From assembly GCA_002684655.1 (NCBI GenBank), contig NYVR01000001.1, positions 1 to 62,858 of the forward strand: a stretch of DNA of 62,858 bases. Direction: 5' to 3'. This stretch comes from Planctomycetota bacterium. GTDB taxonomy: Bacteria > Planctomycetota > UBA1135 > UBA2386. Under the pieces are notes generated by a model. It saw only the letters and a program-made list of their open reading frames with translations. It ran no database searches and was not told the DNA's origin. The stretch's first letter is position 1. Each line of letters opens with the position of its first letter. A program made the position numbers and the translations under genes. This document shows positions 33,602-42,445 of this stretch, piece after piece.

Positions 33602-35610
33602 GCCTGTGCCAGGATCTCTTGGAACTCGTCCTCGGTGTGAATCCGCAAGCCGAGCTTTTCGGCCTTAGCGAGCTTGCTGCCGGCGTCTCCTCCCGCGACT
33701 ACGTCGGTGACCTTCTTGCTGACGCCTGCCACGGCTTTCGCGCCGAGCGCTTCGACGCGCTCTTTTGCCTCGTCGCGCGACATCGTCGTGAGCCCGCCCG
33801 TGAACACGAACACCCGGCCTGTAAGCGGCCCGCCATCAGTCCGCTCACAGGCCTGTGGACGCACGCCCGCCTCATGTAGCGCTGCGAGGGTCTGCTGATT
33901 TTTTTCTAGCGCGAAGAACTCTAGCACCGCCTTGGCGACCTCATCGCCGACGCCGTCAACGGCGAGCAGCTCTGCGTTCGTCGCCGTGCGTAGCCGATCT
34001 AACGTGCTGAAGTGTTGGGCGAGGTCCTTGGCAGTCGTTTCGCCGACGTGACGAATGCCGACGCCGTTGAGGAAGCGAGCGAGCGCTGGTTCTCTTCGCT
34101 CGTCGATCTGCTTCAGGAGGTTGTGGGTGCTCCGTTTCCCCCAGCGATCCAGTTTAAGCAGTTGTTCTTCGCGGGATCGAAGCGCGAACACGTCTTCGAC
34201 GGAGCGAACGATCTCTGCTTCGACGAGCTGTTCGACCTGCTTGGGGCCGAGCCCTTCGATGTCGAACGCGCGGCGGCTGGCGAGGTGAACGACTCGTCCT
34301 ACTAGCTGGGCCGCGCAGTCGATGTTCACGCAGTAGAGGAACTTGCCCTCGGTCTGCAGCGGGTTGACGCAGATCGGGCACGCTGCGGGCGGTTTGGCGG
34401 GCGTTGATTCGGGGCCGCGCTCTTCTTCAAAAACCCGGACGATCTCTGGGATCACGTCGCCGGCGCGCTGAATCTCGACGACGTCCCCTTCGCGGACGTC
34501 TCGCTCCGCGAGCAGCGCCCAGTTGTGAAGCGACGCGTTGCGAACCGTCACGCCCGCGAGCTCTGTTGGCGCGAGGTGGGCGACGGGCGTGACGGCGCCT
34601 GTGCGGCCGACCTGGGCGTCAATATGTTCCACGCGAGAGCGCGCGAGGCGCGGCTTAAACTTATAGGCCAGCGCCCATCGCGGTGTGCGTGACGTGCGTC
34701 CGAGCTGCTGTTGGAGCGCGGCGTCGTCAACTTTGGCTACGGCGCCGTCCATCTCGTAGGGCAGTTCGTCGCGTCGCCTCTCCAGCTCGTCGTGGTAGGC
34801 GTGCAGTTCAGCGAGGCTGTCGGCGGTCGCCGCCGGCTCGGCAACCGCGAAGCCCCATGACGCCAACTTCTCGCGCAGCGCCGTGTGCGTCGGATATGCC
34901 GCACCTTCGACGTGACCTACCGCAAACGCCAAAAAGTCGAGCGGGCGCCTTTTTACGACACGCGGGTCTAGCAGCTTGAGCGTCCCTGCCACGGTGTTGC
35001 GGGCGTTCCGGAACGTGCCTTCGCTGCTGGTCTCCTCACGCTGTTGGAGGGCTGTGAAGCCTCGCTTAGACATGATCACCTCGCCGCGAATCTCGATTTT
35101 CGCGGGGAACGGCCCGTCACCGGCGAGCTTGGCGGGGAGGTTGCGGATCGTTCGGAGATTCCGGGTGAGATCCTCTCCGGTCTGCCCGTCGCCGCGGGAC
35201 AGCCCGCGCGTCAGGACACCATCCTCATAGAGCAGGTTGGCGCTGACGCCGTCGAGCTTCGGCTCGCAACTCCACCGCAGGGCGTCGTCCTCGTCGAGTT
35301 CGAGCAGCTTACGCGCGCGCGCGACGAAGCCTTCGACGTCGTCGGGTTGCATCAGGGACTCAAGGCTGCCCATCTGGGACAGGTGCTCGTGCGTCGCAAA
35401 AGATCCGCCGCGTTGCAGCGGCGCGCCGACGCTCTGCGTCGGGGATTCTGCGGTCAAGAGCTCGGGGTTTTGGTCTTCTAGCGCGCGCAGCCGGACGAAC
35501 ATCTCGTCGTATTGGGCGTCGGTCAGTTCGCTCGCGCCCTCGTTGTAGTACTGGTCGTCGGCTGTGCGAATGCGTTGACGCAGGTCCTCGATTTCGTCGG
35601 CAGGCTTCAC
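33598..35610 (-). CDS. ligA: NAD-dependent DNA ligase LigA
   Basis: LigA seals nicks in duplex DNA using NAD+, joining Okazaki fragments and completing excision repair. The 670-aa length is normal. Adenylation uses Lys118 in CEPKLDG. NTase motifs continue with RGEVIMSK and VDDAALQQQLGRTSRTPRWALA-type sequence (motif V region), then the OB fold, the zinc site CPICVNPL...CVNIDC near residue 405-435, four helix-hairpin-helix repeats (VGIRHVGETTAKDL, VDGVGDEVAKAV) and a C-terminal BRCT domain (GRVFVFTGGLTTMSRDEAKE). It is followed by the overlapping 33-aa peptide. Confidence 0.98.
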   Translation of the reverse strand: MKPADEIEDLRQRIRTADDQYYNEGASELTDAQYDEMFVRLRALEDQNPELLTAESPTQSVGAPLQRGGSFATHEHLSQMGSLESLMQPDDVEGFVARARKLLELDEDDALRWSCEPKLDGVSANLLYEDGVLTRGLSRGDGQTGEDLTRNLRTIRNLPAKLAGDGPFPAKIEIRGEVIMSKRGFTALQQREETSSEGTFRNARNTVAGTLKLLDPRVVKRRPLDFLAFAVGHVEGAAYPTHTALREKLASWGFAVAEPAATADSLAELHAYHDELERRRDELPYEMDGAVAKVDDAALQQQLGRTSRTPRWALAYKFKPRLARSRVEHIDAQVGRTGAVTPVAHLAPTELAGVTVRNASLHNWALLAERDVREGDVVEIQRAGDVIPEIVRVFEEERGPESTPAKPPAACPICVNPLQTEGKFLYCVNIDCAAQLVGRVVHLASRRAFDIEGLGPKQVEQLVEAEIVRSVEDVFALRSREEQLLKLDRWGKRSTHNLLKQIDERREPALARFLNGVGIRHVGETTAKDLAQHFSTLDRLRTATNAELLAVDGVGDEVAKAVLEFFALEKNQQTLAALHEAGVRPQACERTDGGPLTGRVFVFTGGLTTMSRDEAKERVEALGAKAVAGVSKKVTDVVAGGDAGSKLAKAEKLGLRIHTEDEFQEILAQA

Positions 35611-35684
35611 CGTGAACGTTGGTAGTGCGAGGCCTCTGGGTGGTCAAGATCGAGCCTGCTCAGCGCGGTTGATTCCCTCGGGAT

Positions 35685-36140
35685 TCAGAAGGGGGCGGCG
35701 CCGTCGCGGATGTTGGGTTCTTCCGCAGCGATGTCGGAGTCCGCTGCGCGGTAGCCGTCGTAGGGGACCTCGTTACGTCGGATAAGTTGGCCCGAAGGCG
35801 ATTCATATTCCGTCGGGCGCACGCACACGAGGGCGCCTCGGCCCGTGAGGTCGCCAGGGTCGATGTCGACCTTGCCCTCTGTCGGCATCCCGAGCGCCCG
35901 CAGCACCAGTCGGGCGCGCGCGCGACCGCGAACGCTGAAGACCAGGCTGTCCCAAGCGGCTTGCTTGCCCACATGCAGGCCTTCGGCGACCAGGAGCCGC
36001 AGCGACCAGCGCGCGTCGCCGCTCTTGGTCTGGCCTACGCGGACCTCGGCGACGCGGCACAGGTAGGTGCCCTGTGGCACGGAGACGAAGTCGGCGACGG
36101 AGTCCTTGGTGTCGAAGTTGATTTCCATAATCAGACGCAT
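35685..36140 (-). CDS. DUF669-like protein
   Basis: The 151-aa product resembles DUF669 (PF05037), a family found in phages and some bacteria next to replication or recombination genes and thought to include single-strand DNA-binding-like folds. The pattern VPQGTYLCRVAEVRVGQTKSG, then SLRLLVAEG, GRARARLVLRALGMP and a DPGDLTGRGALVCVRP strand fits. An alternative start is the ATG at 36128. It lies just upstream of ligA (74 bp), and apart from this context there is no sign of a prophage here. Function is inferred only from context. Confidence 0.5.
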   Translation of the reverse strand: MRLIMEINFDTKDSVADFVSVPQGTYLCRVAEVRVGQTKSGDARWSLRLLVAEGLHVGKQAAWDSLVFSVRGRARARLVLRALGMPTEGKVDIDPGDLTGRGALVCVRPTEYESPSGQLIRRNEVPYDGYRAADSDIAAEEPNIRDGAAPF

Positions 36141-36249
36141 GTTCGGTGCTGCTTAGAGGGGGGGCGTTTCAGCAGAGGTTGCAAGGATTCTGGCGATTCC
36201 GATCGTTCTCCGATCTGCCATCGCGGCGCTCGGGCTAGTAGCCTGAGCA

Positions 36250-37158
36250 ATGACCATCAGATTGGTTCCCTTGGCCCAGACTTCTACGAGCACCGCGACC
36301 GAGCCCGGACTGCGTGACCCGCAGCACTACCTCAAGTTGGCGCAGCGCCACTACGAGAACTTCCCCGTCGGTTCGTGGCTGCTGCCGAAGGTCGCGCGTC
36401 GTCACCTGCACCGCATCTACGCGTTCGCGCGCACCGCGGACGACCTCGCAGACGAGCTTCAAGATCGCGCGGCGCTAGCGTCCTTTCGCGAAGACTTTCT
36501 CCGACATGAAGACCCGGGCGTGCGCGACGTGCCGCTGTTCGGCGAGCTGTTCATGACGATCCGCGAGCAGGGTCTAGAGCTGTGTTTGTTCACGGATCTG
36601 CTCGACGCGTTCGACCAAGATTGCCACCAGACTCGCTACAGTCGCCAAGAGTTGATCGACTACTGCAGGCGCTCGGCAGATCCGGTTGGGCGCTTGGTGC
36701 TGCGCGTGTGCGGATATAGAGACGCGCAGATGGACGCGTGGTCGGACCAGATATGCACGGGCCTTCAGTTGGTGAATCACCTGCAGGATCTTCGCGAGGA
36801 CCTCGTCGAGCGCGACCGAGTCTACTTTCCGATTGAGGAGTTAGAGGCCTGCGGCGCGAGCGTTGAGGACCTGCGTGCCGAACGCGCGGGGCCTGAGGTC
36901 CGGGCCTTTGTGCTCGAGCAAGCGGAGCGGGTCGGCCACAACTTCGCGGCAGGGTGGCCGCTTATCGGCGCGGTCCGAGGGCGTTTGCGTATGGAGCTCC
37001 GCGCGATCCTGCGCGGGGCAGCCGCCGTGCTGGCGCGGATCCGCGCCGTCGATGGCGACGTGCTCGGAGGCCGCGTGCATCTCAGTAAGCTGCAGCGCGC
37101 CGGGACCGTCTTAGCTGGCCTCGCGCTGCGCGCCGAGCCTCGCTGGGGGGCGCGATGA
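36250..37158 (+). CDS. hpnC: Squalene synthase HpnC (hydroxysqualene synthase)
   Basis: HpnC is one of three enzymes that convert two farnesyl-diphosphate molecules to squalene in bacteria without a eukaryotic-type squalene synthase; it acts on presqualene diphosphate to give hydroxysqualene. The 302-aa product has the NFPVGSWLLPK start of the trans-isoprenyl fold, the first Asp-rich motif ADDLADE (Asp64-Asp68) and the second NHLQDLREDLVERDRVYFP. It overlaps hpnD by 4 bp (ATGA), so hpnC-hpnD-hpnE form one coupled operon. Confidence 0.92.
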   Translation: MTIRLVPLAQTSTSTATEPGLRDPQHYLKLAQRHYENFPVGSWLLPKVARRHLHRIYAFARTADDLADELQDRAALASFREDFLRHEDPGVRDVPLFGELFMTIREQGLELCLFTDLLDAFDQDCHQTRYSRQELIDYCRRSADPVGRLVLRVCGYRDAQMDAWSDQICTGLQLVNHLQDLREDLVERDRVYFPIEELEACGASVEDLRAERAGPEVRAFVLEQAERVGHNFAAGWPLIGAVRGRLRMELRAILRGAAAVLARIRAVDGDVLGGRVHLSKLQRAGTVLAGLALRAEPRWGAR

Positions 37159-38051
37159 GCCATACGCCAACCGGTCAACATCATCCGGATGTCGACCTCG
37201 ACCCAGCGGGCATCACTGCGCGCTCCGGCTCAAACTTCCTCGCGGGGTTCATCTGTCTAGACGCGGGTCGGCGAGAAGCGATGACGGCGATCTATGCGTT
37301 TTGCCGCGTTGTCGATGACGCTGTCGACGATTCTCCGGACAGAGACACCGCCGCGACGAGGCTGGCGTTCTGGAGCGGTGAGCTCGAGGCGGCGGCGCTC
37401 GGAGCCGCGGAGGCGCCGATCGGCGTCGCGGTACAAAAGGCGATGGAGACCTTCGACGTGCGCGTCGAGCCGCTCAGAGAGCTCGTGGCGGGTTGCGCCA
37501 TGGACCTGGATCTCGACGGCCCCAGAGACGAGGCCGGGCTTGAGCTCTACTGCTACCGCGTGGCCTCCTGCGTTGGGCTCACGTGCTTGCCGATCTTGGG
37601 CGCCGACAGCGAAGGCGGACGACGCTACGCGGTCGCGTTGGGCCAAGCGTTGCAGCTGACCAATGTCTTGCGCGATTTGCGCGGCGACGCGGAGATCGGT
37701 CGTTGCTACGTGCCGGCCACTTGGTTGCAGGACTTCGGCCTGGACCGCGCGTCGCTGCTGGGGACGGGCGATTCTGCCCTCTACGCGCCCGGCGGTGGAG
37801 TCACCATGCTCTGTGAACGCCTCGCGCAGCGGGCGCGGGACCGCTTCGCCGAAGCGCGCGGTGAGTTGTTGTCTCTGCCGCGGAGCGAGCGACGCGGACT
37901 CGTGGCGGCGCGGATCATGGGCGCGGTCTATTCGGGGCTGCTCGTGCGCTTGGAAGGCCGGGGAGGCGATATCTCGGTCCCTCGCGCGCGCGTGCCCAAG
38001 TGGCAGAAGCTCTGGGCAGCGCTGGCGGTCTGGCTCGGGGTGCGAGTTTGA
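37155..38051 (+). CDS. hpnD: Presqualene diphosphate synthase HpnD
   Basis: HpnD condenses two FPP units to presqualene diphosphate. At 298 aa it is a typical member: SGSNFLAGFICL, YAFCRVVDDAVDD with the DDxxD motif starting Asp54, and the second motif NVLRDLRGDAEIGRCYVP, which ligates magnesium. The start ATG overlaps the hpnC stop, and the gene's own TGA is overlapped by the TTG start of hpnE. Confidence 0.92.
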   Translation: MSHTPTGQHHPDVDLDPAGITARSGSNFLAGFICLDAGRREAMTAIYAFCRVVDDAVDDSPDRDTAATRLAFWSGELEAAALGAAEAPIGVAVQKAMETFDVRVEPLRELVAGCAMDLDLDGPRDEAGLELYCYRVASCVGLTCLPILGADSEGGRRYAVALGQALQLTNVLRDLRGDAEIGRCYVPATWLQDFGLDRASLLGTGDSALYAPGGGVTMLCERLAQRARDRFAEARGELLSLPRSERRGLVAARIMGAVYSGLLVRLEGRGGDISVPRARVPKWQKLWAALAVWLGVRV

Positions 38052-39361
38052 CCGAGCGCCGCAGTGCCTTCGTCCTGGGCGGCGGTGTCGCCGGCCTGAC
38101 GGCAGCGTTCGGGTTGGCTGATCGGGGCTTTCGCGTCACGCTGCTCGAATCTCGGCCGACCTGTGGTGGTCGAGCCTATTCGACCTACGACCGGGTGTTC
38201 GCGCGCGAGGTCGACAACGGCTTCCACGTGATGCTCGGCTGTTACCGCGCGATGCGATCGCTCTGTCGACGGCTAGGCAGTGAGGACGGCTTCCAGCAGG
38301 CGCCGCGGCTTCAGATGGGTTACCGGTTCGGAGACGGCGCCAGCACGTCGCTCGCGCTCTCTCGGCTGCCAGTGCCGCTGGCGATGCCGCCGGCGCTCCT
38401 GCGGTTGCGGATCGGTGCAGGCGCGAGGCTGCGGGCTCTGTTTGGGATGGCCTCCGTGACATTGGGGGCGCCGTCCGGGTGGACGTTCGCAGAATGGCTC
38501 CGCCGACGATGGCAGCGCGGCGAGCCTGCTGATTTGCTCTGGCGTCCGCTCTGTCTCGCCGTGATGAACTGCGAGCCTGAGGAGGCGGACGCCAGGATGT
38601 TCTTGGCGACCCTGCGCGAGGCGTTCTTTGGCGGCGCGGCGTCGGCGGCGCTATGGGTTCCTGAGAAGACCTGGGGAGAGCTGATCGGTGCTCCCGCTGC
38701 TCCTGCGCTTATGGCAGCAGGCGTCGAGGTACGAACGAGCGCTAGGGTCGCGTCGTTTGAAGTGCGCGACGGGCACGTTGCAGCGATTCACCTCGCGGGG
38801 AAGGGCCAGATCAGCACGAACGGCGAAGACGTCGTGGTCTCGGCGATGCCGTGGTTCGCGTTGCAGCGCACGCTGGGCGATCGGGCCCCCGCGGCGATCG
38901 GTCGGCTGCAGAGCGCGCCGATTGTTACGGTGTATTTTGACGTCGCGGTCGGTGTCCCTCCTCCTGACGAGGGGCCAGTTACGGCCCTCGTCGGCGGCTG
39001 TCCGTTTCACTTCCTGCTCCGGACCCCAGGCGAGAGCGCGAGCCGGTTCGCGTTGCTGTCCGGGGGCGACCGAACGCTCGACGGCATGTCGGTCGCAGAG
39101 GTCACAGCCAGCGCTCGTGATCACGTCGAGCGTTACTACCCGGGCGTCGACTTGCAGCAAGCGGTGATCAGGGTGCGCAGGGAGCAGCACGCGACGTTCG
39201 TCCCTGATCCGGCGACGGCAGGGGATCGGCCTTCGCCGGGCCGGCTGTCGGGTGGACCTACCAACCTGTTCGTCTGCGGCGACTGGACGGCGACCGGCTT
39301 CCCGGCGACGCTCGAGGGCGCTGCGAGGTCTAGCGAGCAGATGCTCGCTGCGATCAGTTGA
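38048..39361 (+). CDS. hpnE: Squalene-associated FAD-dependent desaturase HpnE
   Basis: HpnE reduces hydroxysqualene to squalene with FAD. The dinucleotide-binding motif FVLGGGVAGLTAAFGLADRG stands at the N-terminus, followed by the GGRAYS motif and the C-terminal FAD segment LFVCGDWTATGFPATLEGA typical of phytoene-desaturase-like amine oxidases. I choose the TTG at 38048, which overlaps the hpnD stop as TTGA and starts 5 residues before the FAD fold; the frame is open further upstream to 38000 but would overlap hpnD by 52 bp. Squalene may feed hopanoids or serve by itself; no cyclase gene is near. Confidence 0.93.
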   Translation: MTERRSAFVLGGGVAGLTAAFGLADRGFRVTLLESRPTCGGRAYSTYDRVFAREVDNGFHVMLGCYRAMRSLCRRLGSEDGFQQAPRLQMGYRFGDGASTSLALSRLPVPLAMPPALLRLRIGAGARLRALFGMASVTLGAPSGWTFAEWLRRRWQRGEPADLLWRPLCLAVMNCEPEEADARMFLATLREAFFGGAASAALWVPEKTWGELIGAPAAPALMAAGVEVRTSARVASFEVRDGHVAAIHLAGKGQISTNGEDVVVSAMPWFALQRTLGDRAPAAIGRLQSAPIVTVYFDVAVGVPPPDEGPVTALVGGCPFHFLLRTPGESASRFALLSGGDRTLDGMSVAEVTASARDHVERYYPGVDLQQAVIRVRREQHATFVPDPATAGDRPSPGRLSGGPTNLFVCGDWTATGFPATLEGAARSSEQMLAAIS

Positions 39362-39992
39362 TCACATCGCCGATCTGTGACGCGAGCCGCTCAAGCAGGG
39401 TCCTCAAGCGGCGACGCTCCATGTCGAGCTGACGCGCGATAGCGCGCAGGTCCTCGGGCTCTCGCACGGATTCGAGCTGCTTCGCGAACTGTTCGGCGGA
39501 CGCTGCCTCTGCACGCGAAAGCTCGCTCACATCCGGCTTCTTGCGGTTCTTGCCTTGCCCGCGAGGACGGACCGGGACCAAGCCCAGCAGGGCCTTGGCG
39601 CGGCCATACATAATCGGCGCGATCTTCAGGCCCCGCTCATCAGCCTTGGCCTTGAGCTCGCCGTAGTTGCAAGTCGGTTTGCTACGTAGCTCGTTGACGA
39701 GAAACTCGAACGCCGGCGTGCTCGGTCGTGACAGCCCCGGACCAGGCACGATGGCGGGTTTGGAGGGTTCGGGTGCTGCCTGCTCGCCTGCCGCTTCGGC
39801 GAGGCCCATCTCTGTCGCTGCGGCGTTCGCGACGGCGGGCGCCGCGTTGGCGAGGCCGAGCTCACGTCGCGCGCGGCCGTAGTGCTCCGGCATCAAGGCG
39901 ATCCCCTCATCGCTCGCGGCTTTGCGTAGCGCTTCAAACCCGAGGTCGGGATTTTGGCGCAGGCGCTCTCTTGCAAACAGATCAGCAGACAT
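39354..39992 (-). CDS. Protein with two copies of an unknown 42-residue domain
   Basis: The 212-aa product (ATG at 39992) contains two ungapped copies of the same domain, residues 6-47 and 97-138, with 15 of 42 positions identical. The most conserved parts are a central L..A....G and the C-terminal P..YGRA...LGL. A Pro/Ala/Glu-rich linker joins them. The rest is basic (VPVRPRGQGKNRKKPD) followed by a probable coiled coil (EPEDLRAIARQLDMERRRLR). No named family is recognised; the basic patch suggests nucleic-acid binding. It converges on hpnE with an 8-nt overlap. Confidence 0.6.
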   Translation of the reverse strand: MSADLFARERLRQNPDLGFEALRKAASDEGIALMPEHYGRARRELGLANAAPAVANAAATEMGLAEAAGEQAAPEPSKPAIVPGPGLSRPSTPAFEFLVNELRSKPTCNYGELKAKADERGLKIAPIMYGRAKALLGLVPVRPRGQGKNRKKPDVSELSRAEAASAEQFAKQLESVREPEDLRAIARQLDMERRRLRTLLERLASQIGDVIN

Positions 39993-40187
39993 GGGGTGGA
40001 AAACGTTGTGCCGGCGCCTCGAACGACGCTTAGGAAAGCTGGTTTGCGGATCCTTCGCAAGGTGATTTGGGTTCTGTGCTCCCCATCTCATGGCGCTCAA
40101 GGCGCCGCGCCTGTGCTCGCCTCGTCGGTGTGTGCGCGCTCCGAGCTGGCTTTGGTGGCGCGCGCACCTTGGATTTGCGCGGCGGGC

Positions 40188-41090
40188 TTAGTTGCGGTCG
40201 AGCGCGTGACGCAGCGCCGCCTCTAGCTCCGCGTGCTCGAACGTGAAGCCGGCCTCCAGCAGACCGCTTGGTCGCGCACGCTGGCTGCTCAGAAGCACTT
40301 CCGCGAACTCGCCGAACAGCAGGCGGAGTCCGATGCGCGGCACGGGGAAGATCGTCGGTCGCCCGAGCTGTGCCCCGAGCGCCCTCGTGTATTCCGCGTT
40401 GGTCACTGGCTTCGGCGCAACGGCTAGCAAGGGTCCGCTCATCCGATCGTCCACTAGCGCATAGGCCACGACCCGGACGAGGTCGTGAAGCGAAATCCAG
40501 CTCATCCAGTGCTTGCCGTCACCGAGCCGGCCGCCGAGGCCGAGCCGGAACGGCGGCAGCATCTTGGCGAGCGCGCCGCCGTGCCCCGACAAGACAATGC
40601 CGATGCGCAGCTTCACGACGCGCGCGCCCGCAGCTTCAAGCGGCGCGGTGCCTTCCTCCCACTCTCGCGCGACGTTGGCCAAGAAGTCTCCTTGCGTGTC
40701 GACGGGGCTTTTGTCGTCGAGCTCCTCGTCGCCGCGGCTCCCGTAGATGCCCGTCGCGCTCGCGCTGATGAAGATCTTTGGTGGCGCCGGCATCGCCGCG
40801 AGCGTTCGGCAAAGTCGGACAGTGGCGGGGCCGCGGCTCTCGTGGATGCGCCGCTTCCTCGCCGCGGTCCAGCGCCCTCCTGCGACGTTCTCGCCCGCTA
40901 GGTGGATGACGGCGTCGACATCACCGAGCGCGTCGAGGTCGACCTCTCCCGAGCTTGGATCCCAGCGAGCGGTGTCTTCGGCGGCCGATCGCGAGCGGAC
41001 CAGCCGGACGACGCTGTGGCCGTCGGCCTTCATCCGGGCGACGACAGCAGAGCCGACGAGGCCGGTCGATCCGGAAATCGCGATGCGCAT
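40188..41090 (-). CDS. TIGR01777 family epimerase/SDR protein (YfcH-like)
   Basis: This extended short-chain dehydrogenase of 300 aa belongs to the TIGR01777 group (E. coli YfcH), whose substrate is unknown. The nucleotide loop is AISGSTGLVGSAV, followed by VIHLAGENVAGGRWT and the family SASATGIYGSRGDE with the SDR Tyr. The C-terminal motif PFRLGLGGRLGDGKHWMSWI and the closing region AGFTFEHAELEAALRHAL fit well. A 345-aa frame exists from 41225, but the ATG at 41090 opens directly on the Rossmann fold and is favoured. It is divergent from the next gene. Confidence 0.9.
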   Translation of the reverse strand: MRIAISGSTGLVGSAVVARMKADGHSVVRLVRSRSAAEDTARWDPSSGEVDLDALGDVDAVIHLAGENVAGGRWTAARKRRIHESRGPATVRLCRTLAAMPAPPKIFISASATGIYGSRGDEELDDKSPVDTQGDFLANVAREWEEGTAPLEAAGARVVKLRIGIVLSGHGGALAKMLPPFRLGLGGRLGDGKHWMSWISLHDLVRVVAYALVDDRMSGPLLAVAPKPVTNAEYTRALGAQLGRPTIFPVPRIGLRLLFGEFAEVLLSSQRARPSGLLEAGFTFEHAELEAALRHALDRN

Positions 41091-41164
41091 GTCTTCGAAA
41101 CGTTCGTGCTCGGCGAGCCGAGAGATGCAACCGCGGCGTGCGCCGCGACTATGATGTTCTAGTG

Positions 41165-42445
41165 ATGGGTCAACGCCGCGTTCAAGAGGTGTTCGGTGCA
41201 ATGCTCGCGCTCTGTGCGGTCCCATGTAGCGGCCAGCAGAGCGGGCTGCAGAAAGACGTGTTTCGGGCGCTGGCCAACGCGCGGCCGGCGCTCACGGATC
41301 ACCTCGAAGCGTCGGTGCTTGGCGCCACCCGTCCCGGTGAGCTCGCGCTGCTCTGCCTCGCTGGGTTGCATGACGGGATACCGTTGTCCGACCCGGCGCT
41401 CGGGGCTGCCTTAGCGCGCCTCGCCAAGGCTAAGCCGAGCGAGACCTATGACCTCGCGCTGAGGCTGACGGTGCTCGAGACGTGCCCGGAGTTCCCTGGC
41501 CGGATGAAGCTGGCTCAGCATGACCTGCGGAAGCTGTTGCGTCACCGCTCGCCTGAAGGCGCCTTCTGGTATCGAGAACGACCGAGCGGGTGGGACCTCA
41601 GCAACACCCAGTACGGCGCGCTAGGTCTCCGCGCTGCTGTCGGCATGGGGCTCAAGGTGTCCAGCGACGTCTGGATCAAGATCGCCCGGACGATCGGTTC
41701 GAATCAGGCCCGGAGCGGCGGGTTCGATTACAGCCGCTTACGCAGCAGCACCGCGGGCTATCCCTCGATGACGGTCGCCGGGATCGCGGTGCTCGCGATC
41801 TGCCGTCAAGCCCTGGGCGCCGGGGACGCTCGCGGCAAGAAGCTCGAAGCGCAGGTTGCGCGTGCTTGGGCTTGGCTCGCGCAGGAGCGGCGCGCGATCG
41901 GGTCGATCAAGCAGAGCTGGCCGCTCTATTTTCACTATGGACTTGAGCGAGCGGCGATCCTCTGTGACGTGACCATGGTCGGCGACGAAGTTGACTGGTA
42001 CGCGCGAGGGGCCCGCATGTTGATCGACGCGCAGCGCGCTGGCGGCGGCTGGTCGAGCAGCCAAGACGCATACCCAGGGAATCGTCTCTCCGAAGGCCGC
42101 GGTGACAGCGTCGCCACGGCGTTCGCGGTGCTGTTTTTACGGCGTAAGTTTAAGAAGGTGGCCGGACCGATCACGGCGCGTGTTGTCCGCCTCGTCAACA
42201 TCGGGCCGCGCTCGAAGCAGGCGGACGTGGAGGCATGCGCGGAGCAGCTCGTTTCGCGGGGCAAGGCCGCGATGCCCGACGTCGTTAAGGCGATGTGTAG
42301 CGATGTCGAGCCGCGGCGACAGGTCGCCGCGATCGCGCTGCCCGCGCTCACTGGTTCCAATTTCGGCTTCGACGCTGCCCGCGATCGAGCGGCGAATCGC
42401 GCTGCTGTGCGCCGCGCCGAGCTCTGGTTCCTGAAGAACCGCTAA
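41165..42445 (+). CDS. Exported alpha/alpha-toroid protein (prenyltransferase/squalene-oxidase repeat type)
   Basis: The 426-aa product begins with a signal sequence (VFGAMLALCAVPCSGQQ) and contains repeats of the alpha/alpha-toroid (terpenoid cyclase/prenyltransferase) fold, e.g. GLRAAVGMGLKVSSDVW, GYPSMTVAGIAVLAICRQ and RAGGGWSSSQDAYPG. No DxDD motif is visible, so it is not a squalene-hopene cyclase. Exported planctomycete proteins with such repeats are common and uncharacterised. A TATGAT hexamer at 41150-41155 is a possible -10. It converges on the FG-GAP gene with a 4-nt overlap. Confidence 0.7.
   Translation: MGQRRVQEVFGAMLALCAVPCSGQQSGLQKDVFRALANARPALTDHLEASVLGATRPGELALLCLAGLHDGIPLSDPALGAALARLAKAKPSETYDLALRLTVLETCPEFPGRMKLAQHDLRKLLRHRSPEGAFWYRERPSGWDLSNTQYGALGLRAAVGMGLKVSSDVWIKIARTIGSNQARSGGFDYSRLRSSTAGYPSMTVAGIAVLAICRQALGAGDARGKKLEAQVARAWAWLAQERRAIGSIKQSWPLYFHYGLERAAILCDVTMVGDEVDWYARGARMLIDAQRAGGGWSSSQDAYPGNRLSEGRGDSVATAFAVLFLRRKFKKVAGPITARVVRLVNIGPRSKQADVEACAEQLVSRGKAAMPDVVKAMCSDVEPRRQVAAIALPALTGSNFGFDAARDRAANRAAVRRAELWFLKNR

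Noticed and set aside
35685-36140. A prophage suggested by the DUF669-like gene
   Set aside because: No integrase, terminase, capsid or lysis gene lies anywhere in the window.
41165-42445. Identification of the exported toroid protein as squalene-hopene cyclase, given the nearby hpnCDE
   Set aside because: There is no DxDD motif, the protein is too short and carries a signal peptide.
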